A stretch of DNA of 64,000 nt. It comes from Stratiolaelaps scimitus. Lineage: Eukaryota > Arthropoda > Arachnida > Mesostigmata > Laelapidae. Positions within the stretch are counted from its first letter, which is position 1; each line of letters opens with the position of its first letter. Made by a program: the position numbers and the translations under genes. Below the pieces are notes generated by a model. That model saw nothing but the letters and a program-made list of their open reading frames with translations. It searched no databases and was not told where the DNA came from. The stretch is from NCBI GenBank assembly GCA_019614645.1, contig JABWDB010000038.1, positions 1,178,001-1,242,000 of the forward strand. The letters run 5' to 3'. Positions 61,290 to 64,000 of the stretch are shown here, one piece after another.

Positions 61290-61455
61290 GCCCCCTTATT
61301 GAAGCAATGCGTTAAGCGATACCGGGAACGGCGGTGGTGCTGTTGAACATCGTCAACAACCGTTCCAGAACGGAGGATCGGGGGTCACACTGTTGTTGTT
61401 GTTGTCATGCATCCTCGCATGGCAATACCTCTTCTTAAAAAAGGGGGAATAGTCG
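61290..61455 (+). repeat. SINE-like repeat D (long copy) with family I-like centre
   Basis: Starts with a block resembling the family I centre (TTATTGAAGCAATGCG, AAGCGATACCGGGAACGG). It then switches to a different tail: GGTGGTGCTGTTGAACATCG, TCAACAACCG, a hairpin-like TGTCATGC...GCATGGCA, and CTTCTTAAAAAAGGGGG. The second half matches the minus strand at 25675-25779. Confidence 0.65.
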
Positions 61456-62412
61456 TAGCATTGCTGTTACGATCTCAGTTATAGGTGGGTGTGTACGAAT
61501 GAGATCTATTTTTGCCAGTCATTCGATGGGATTCGCTTGACAGTTCTAAGGAAACTCCACCGATATGGTGAACAGAACCATATTCAGCTACAACGATGAT
61601 GTGCGCGGTTCCATATCTTCCGCGTTTACACAGGTAATCTGTTTTATATCACGAGTATCGAAACGGTTTTTTTTCCAGTACAAAGTTCGATGCTGCAATT
61701 TGTTCTAATTTATTCTCTCTCTCCCTCTCTCTTTATCAGCGAAAACGGGTCGGATATTCTCGGAATCTTGTGATCGTGTTATGCTTCCAGCGCCGCTTTC
61801 TACTCACTATCTCCTATAAAACGCAGCCGGATGCAGTCACTGTGAAGTGTTTTTTTCTGCCATACGGTACTAGCCATTACATATAACCAATAAATAACGT
61901 GCTTGCTCACCATCAAAACTATCAATGTAAAGCCATCTTTGGAAGTTTAGAAGTTCGCGTAAATTACATTTTTTAATGGGTAACTACAGCAGACACGCGA
62001 TCAATTATGCTTTAATTACAGTACGATCCGGGATACTTAGTAGAGTTTGTCTAGGCTAAAAATTCCTTAAAATGGATTCTATGATTTGAGGTCTATGATT
62101 TTTTATTCTTTCTGACCCTATCTCGTGTCCGCTATATCACCTAAATGTTTCTCGAGGCGCTGGCTGTGGCTTCCTCATCTGGGCTCTTCTTAAACGTTTC
62201 ATGTTGCTAGCCGCCTCTTTGTGGGTCGACCATTTCTGATTAGATCCGCTTGTCTAAGCTTGACGTTCGTTTATTGCCAGCCAGAGACTGTCAGGGTTAT
62301 CACCTATTCGAGGCAACAAGCAAGCGCCAAAATAAGAGACAAGGGCTACCTTTTGGTGTATAATATTTCATGCACCATAGAAGACGAGATGCGTAGAAGC
62401 GGTCAAGCCCGA
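61456..62412. other. Nothing recognised
   Basis: A short CT-rich run at about 61711-61735; otherwise AT-rich. Confidence 0.35.
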
Positions 62413-62600
62413 TGAAGCGGCCGTGGTGTATTCGTGTGTGACTGCCTTGCAACCGGAGGAGAAATGTAGGTGTACGGGTTCGATCCCCACCATTGTACAT
62501 TTGCATTTAAACGGGGTCCGTCTTACGAAACAATGCGAAAGCAACACCGTCGACGTTAAATGTTGACTAAGAGTAAGCGCTCGAAAACTGTGTCTGTGGG
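62413..62600 (+). repeat. SINE family I, most complete copy
   Basis: A tRNA-like head begins near GCGGCCGTGGTGTATTCG, continues with CCTTGCAACCGGAGGAG, and has a B box GGTTCGATCCCC at 62477-62488. The family tail follows (GGGGTCCGTCTTACGAAACA, GCGAAAGCAACACCG, GACGTTAAATGTTG). This is the best template for defining the family consensus. Confidence 0.75.
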
Positions 62601-63599
62601 ATATGTGTAAGTGACCCTTAGACCCTGATGATTACATTATTCTTAGGGCCGGCTGTTCAGTAGCTAACATCACAAGAACCTGACTTCAATGAGCCGAAAA
62701 TGCGACTCTCTTTGACTTCTTAGCATATTAATGCATTGATCACTGAACATTAAAGGTGTCAACACGAATATCTTGAGACCATAAGCCTCCTTTATCCCTT
62801 AGATTCTTCTTCGAGGCAGATTGCCGAATCGAATTTTATAACGTTTCGAATGGTGTCTGTAAATCGTCTATGTATTGCGTTATTGTTCAAATATTTTGTA
62901 CCATAGCAGGTGTAGTCTACAGGTGTTCGTCGTTATGGCCAAGTTCATCACCCGTGCTGACCCAATGCCATGTCGTTTTAATGACGAACTGTCTACCTCT
63001 TCATCTACTGCACCCAGCAAACATATTTATCAAGGTCGCGTCCGCATACGCTCGTCGTTAGCTGCGACTCAAACGTATAACGAATTTCCACTACATCGTT
63101 GCAGCAATGAGGCAACATACGAGACAGAAATCTCAATCTGCTGAAATTAGCAAACGACTCTGTTATCATGGTAATAATATTGGAGGCAGACTATTATATG
63201 TACTGTATTGTTGATGTGGCATTTTGAATAGACCTGAGCGTTCCTTATTTACGATGAGATTCTCATAATTAAATCCGAGAAAGTTTATACCGTTCGATAG
63301 GCATCATACTATTATATAGTATTTATATAGAGATTTCAGTCAGCGAATAGTGAAGCCATCCCGCATTTAGTTTTTGTAGTATGTGACTGTATCTATTAGC
63401 GATATCTCGGAAAAAGAATATTATACATAAGGGTATAATATCTTAGAAAACGGGTTGGTTAGTCTGCCGCAGATTTGAGTCCCTCTTTGAACAGATAAGA
63501 AGCCTTCTTGTATCTTGTGCTTTATAGGGACCAATTTATACTATAAATCGCAAAAAATTAACTTGAATTCAAATTGAACAAAATTAAATTAAACATCGT
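62601..63599. other. Nothing recognised
   Basis: Two overlapping plus frames (62870-63144) without similarity. AT-rich towards the LINE at the edge. Confidence 0.35.
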
Positions 63600-64000
63600 C
63601 ACTATACACACAACGTTTTACCAGTCCCTTTAACACAGCTTGATAGGATCAATGAACAGCATGAAAATAACGCTGCCTAGAACCGTGACATGTGAACGTC
63701 CAGTGATTGCACACTGAGTCCAAGAGAGCAAGCATTGACCTTCAAGTTCAACAACATAGCCCGAAGTCGGAGATTCACTGTACAAGCTTGAGACCCCCCC
63801 CCCCCATTGACAGCAAAACCGAGAGTATTGTTTCATGCGGCATGGACTACAACGCACTCCAGTAGACACTCAACAGTGGATTTTCCGTTTCTGTATGCAT
63901 ACTGTCTCGGCGAGATAAGACATTCGAGACGATCCTCTCACACACACCACTTATTCCATGACCTTAGAGTTGACAGCCGTCAGTGCGACCGGTCGTTTGT
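63600..64000 (-). mobile_element. LINE reverse transcriptase fragment running off the right edge
   Basis: Minus-strand frames contain RPVALTAVNSKVME, then CERIVSNVLSRRDS, QYAYRNGKSTVECLLECVVV (family QhgFR.grStv..LLe) and TGRSHVTVLGSVIFMLFIDP (a shortened VTSGVPQGSVLGPLLFMLFIND, missing about seven residues). There is a stop after the VVVHAA stretch and a 13-C run at about 63797-63809. It is a jockey/CR1-type RT, broken, and its 5' part lies beyond 64000. Confidence 0.72.

Overview
This is a eukaryotic window, almost certainly an arthropod. It is AT-rich, shows no operon-like gene packing, and carries many (TA)n, (GA)n and (CAA/CAG)n microsatellites, several mariner transposons, decayed non-LTR retrotransposons and tRNA-derived SINEs. 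A mite or other chelicerate is plausible, but I cannot prove that from the sequence alone.

Only one host gene is well supported. It is a minus-strand zinc-finger transcription factor of the BCL11 / Drosophila CG9650 family. Four exons can be placed by zinc-finger homology, splice sites and unbroken phase: 50512-50132 (Gly/Ala-rich, KRQR motif), 46680-46555 (atypical CCHC finger, the oligomerisation-type ZnF0 of BCL11), 44614-44274 (first C2H2 finger, then poly-Q/poly-N) and 36742-36308 (acidic, then poly-Q/poly-N/Ser-rich). The intron between the last two is best explained as a GC-AG intron. The first coding exon (upstream, higher coordinates) and the exons with the C-terminal DNA-binding finger arrays (downstream, lower coordinates) were not found. 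The gene is therefore partial here and may extend past the left edge.

Layout. 1-7.9 kb: repeats (a duplicated block around a tRNA-like head, an LTR-like promoter patch), a LINE C-terminal relic and a CpG-rich block with microsatellites. 7.9-19.6 kb: a LINE graveyard, with one jockey/CR1-like element on the minus strand, one on the plus strand, three R1-like minus-strand pieces and a LINE/SINE 3' end. 20.8-21.5 kb: an internally deleted mariner. 24-29 kb: small retroposons, one a 105-bp poly(A)-tailed copy with a 15-bp target-site duplication. 29-30 kb: a CpG-rich block. 30-36 kb: AT-rich DNA, a SINE and a mariner head. 36.3-50.5 kb: the BCL11-like gene, whose introns hold a LINE, several SINE copies and a full-length but dead mariner. 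50.5-64 kb: a compound microsatellite, SINEs, two mariners of different subfamilies meeting at one TA array, and a LINE reverse transcriptase running off the right edge.

All transposon reading frames seen are broken by stops, frameshifts or truncation; none looks autonomous. Large stretches remain unassigned and are listed as such.
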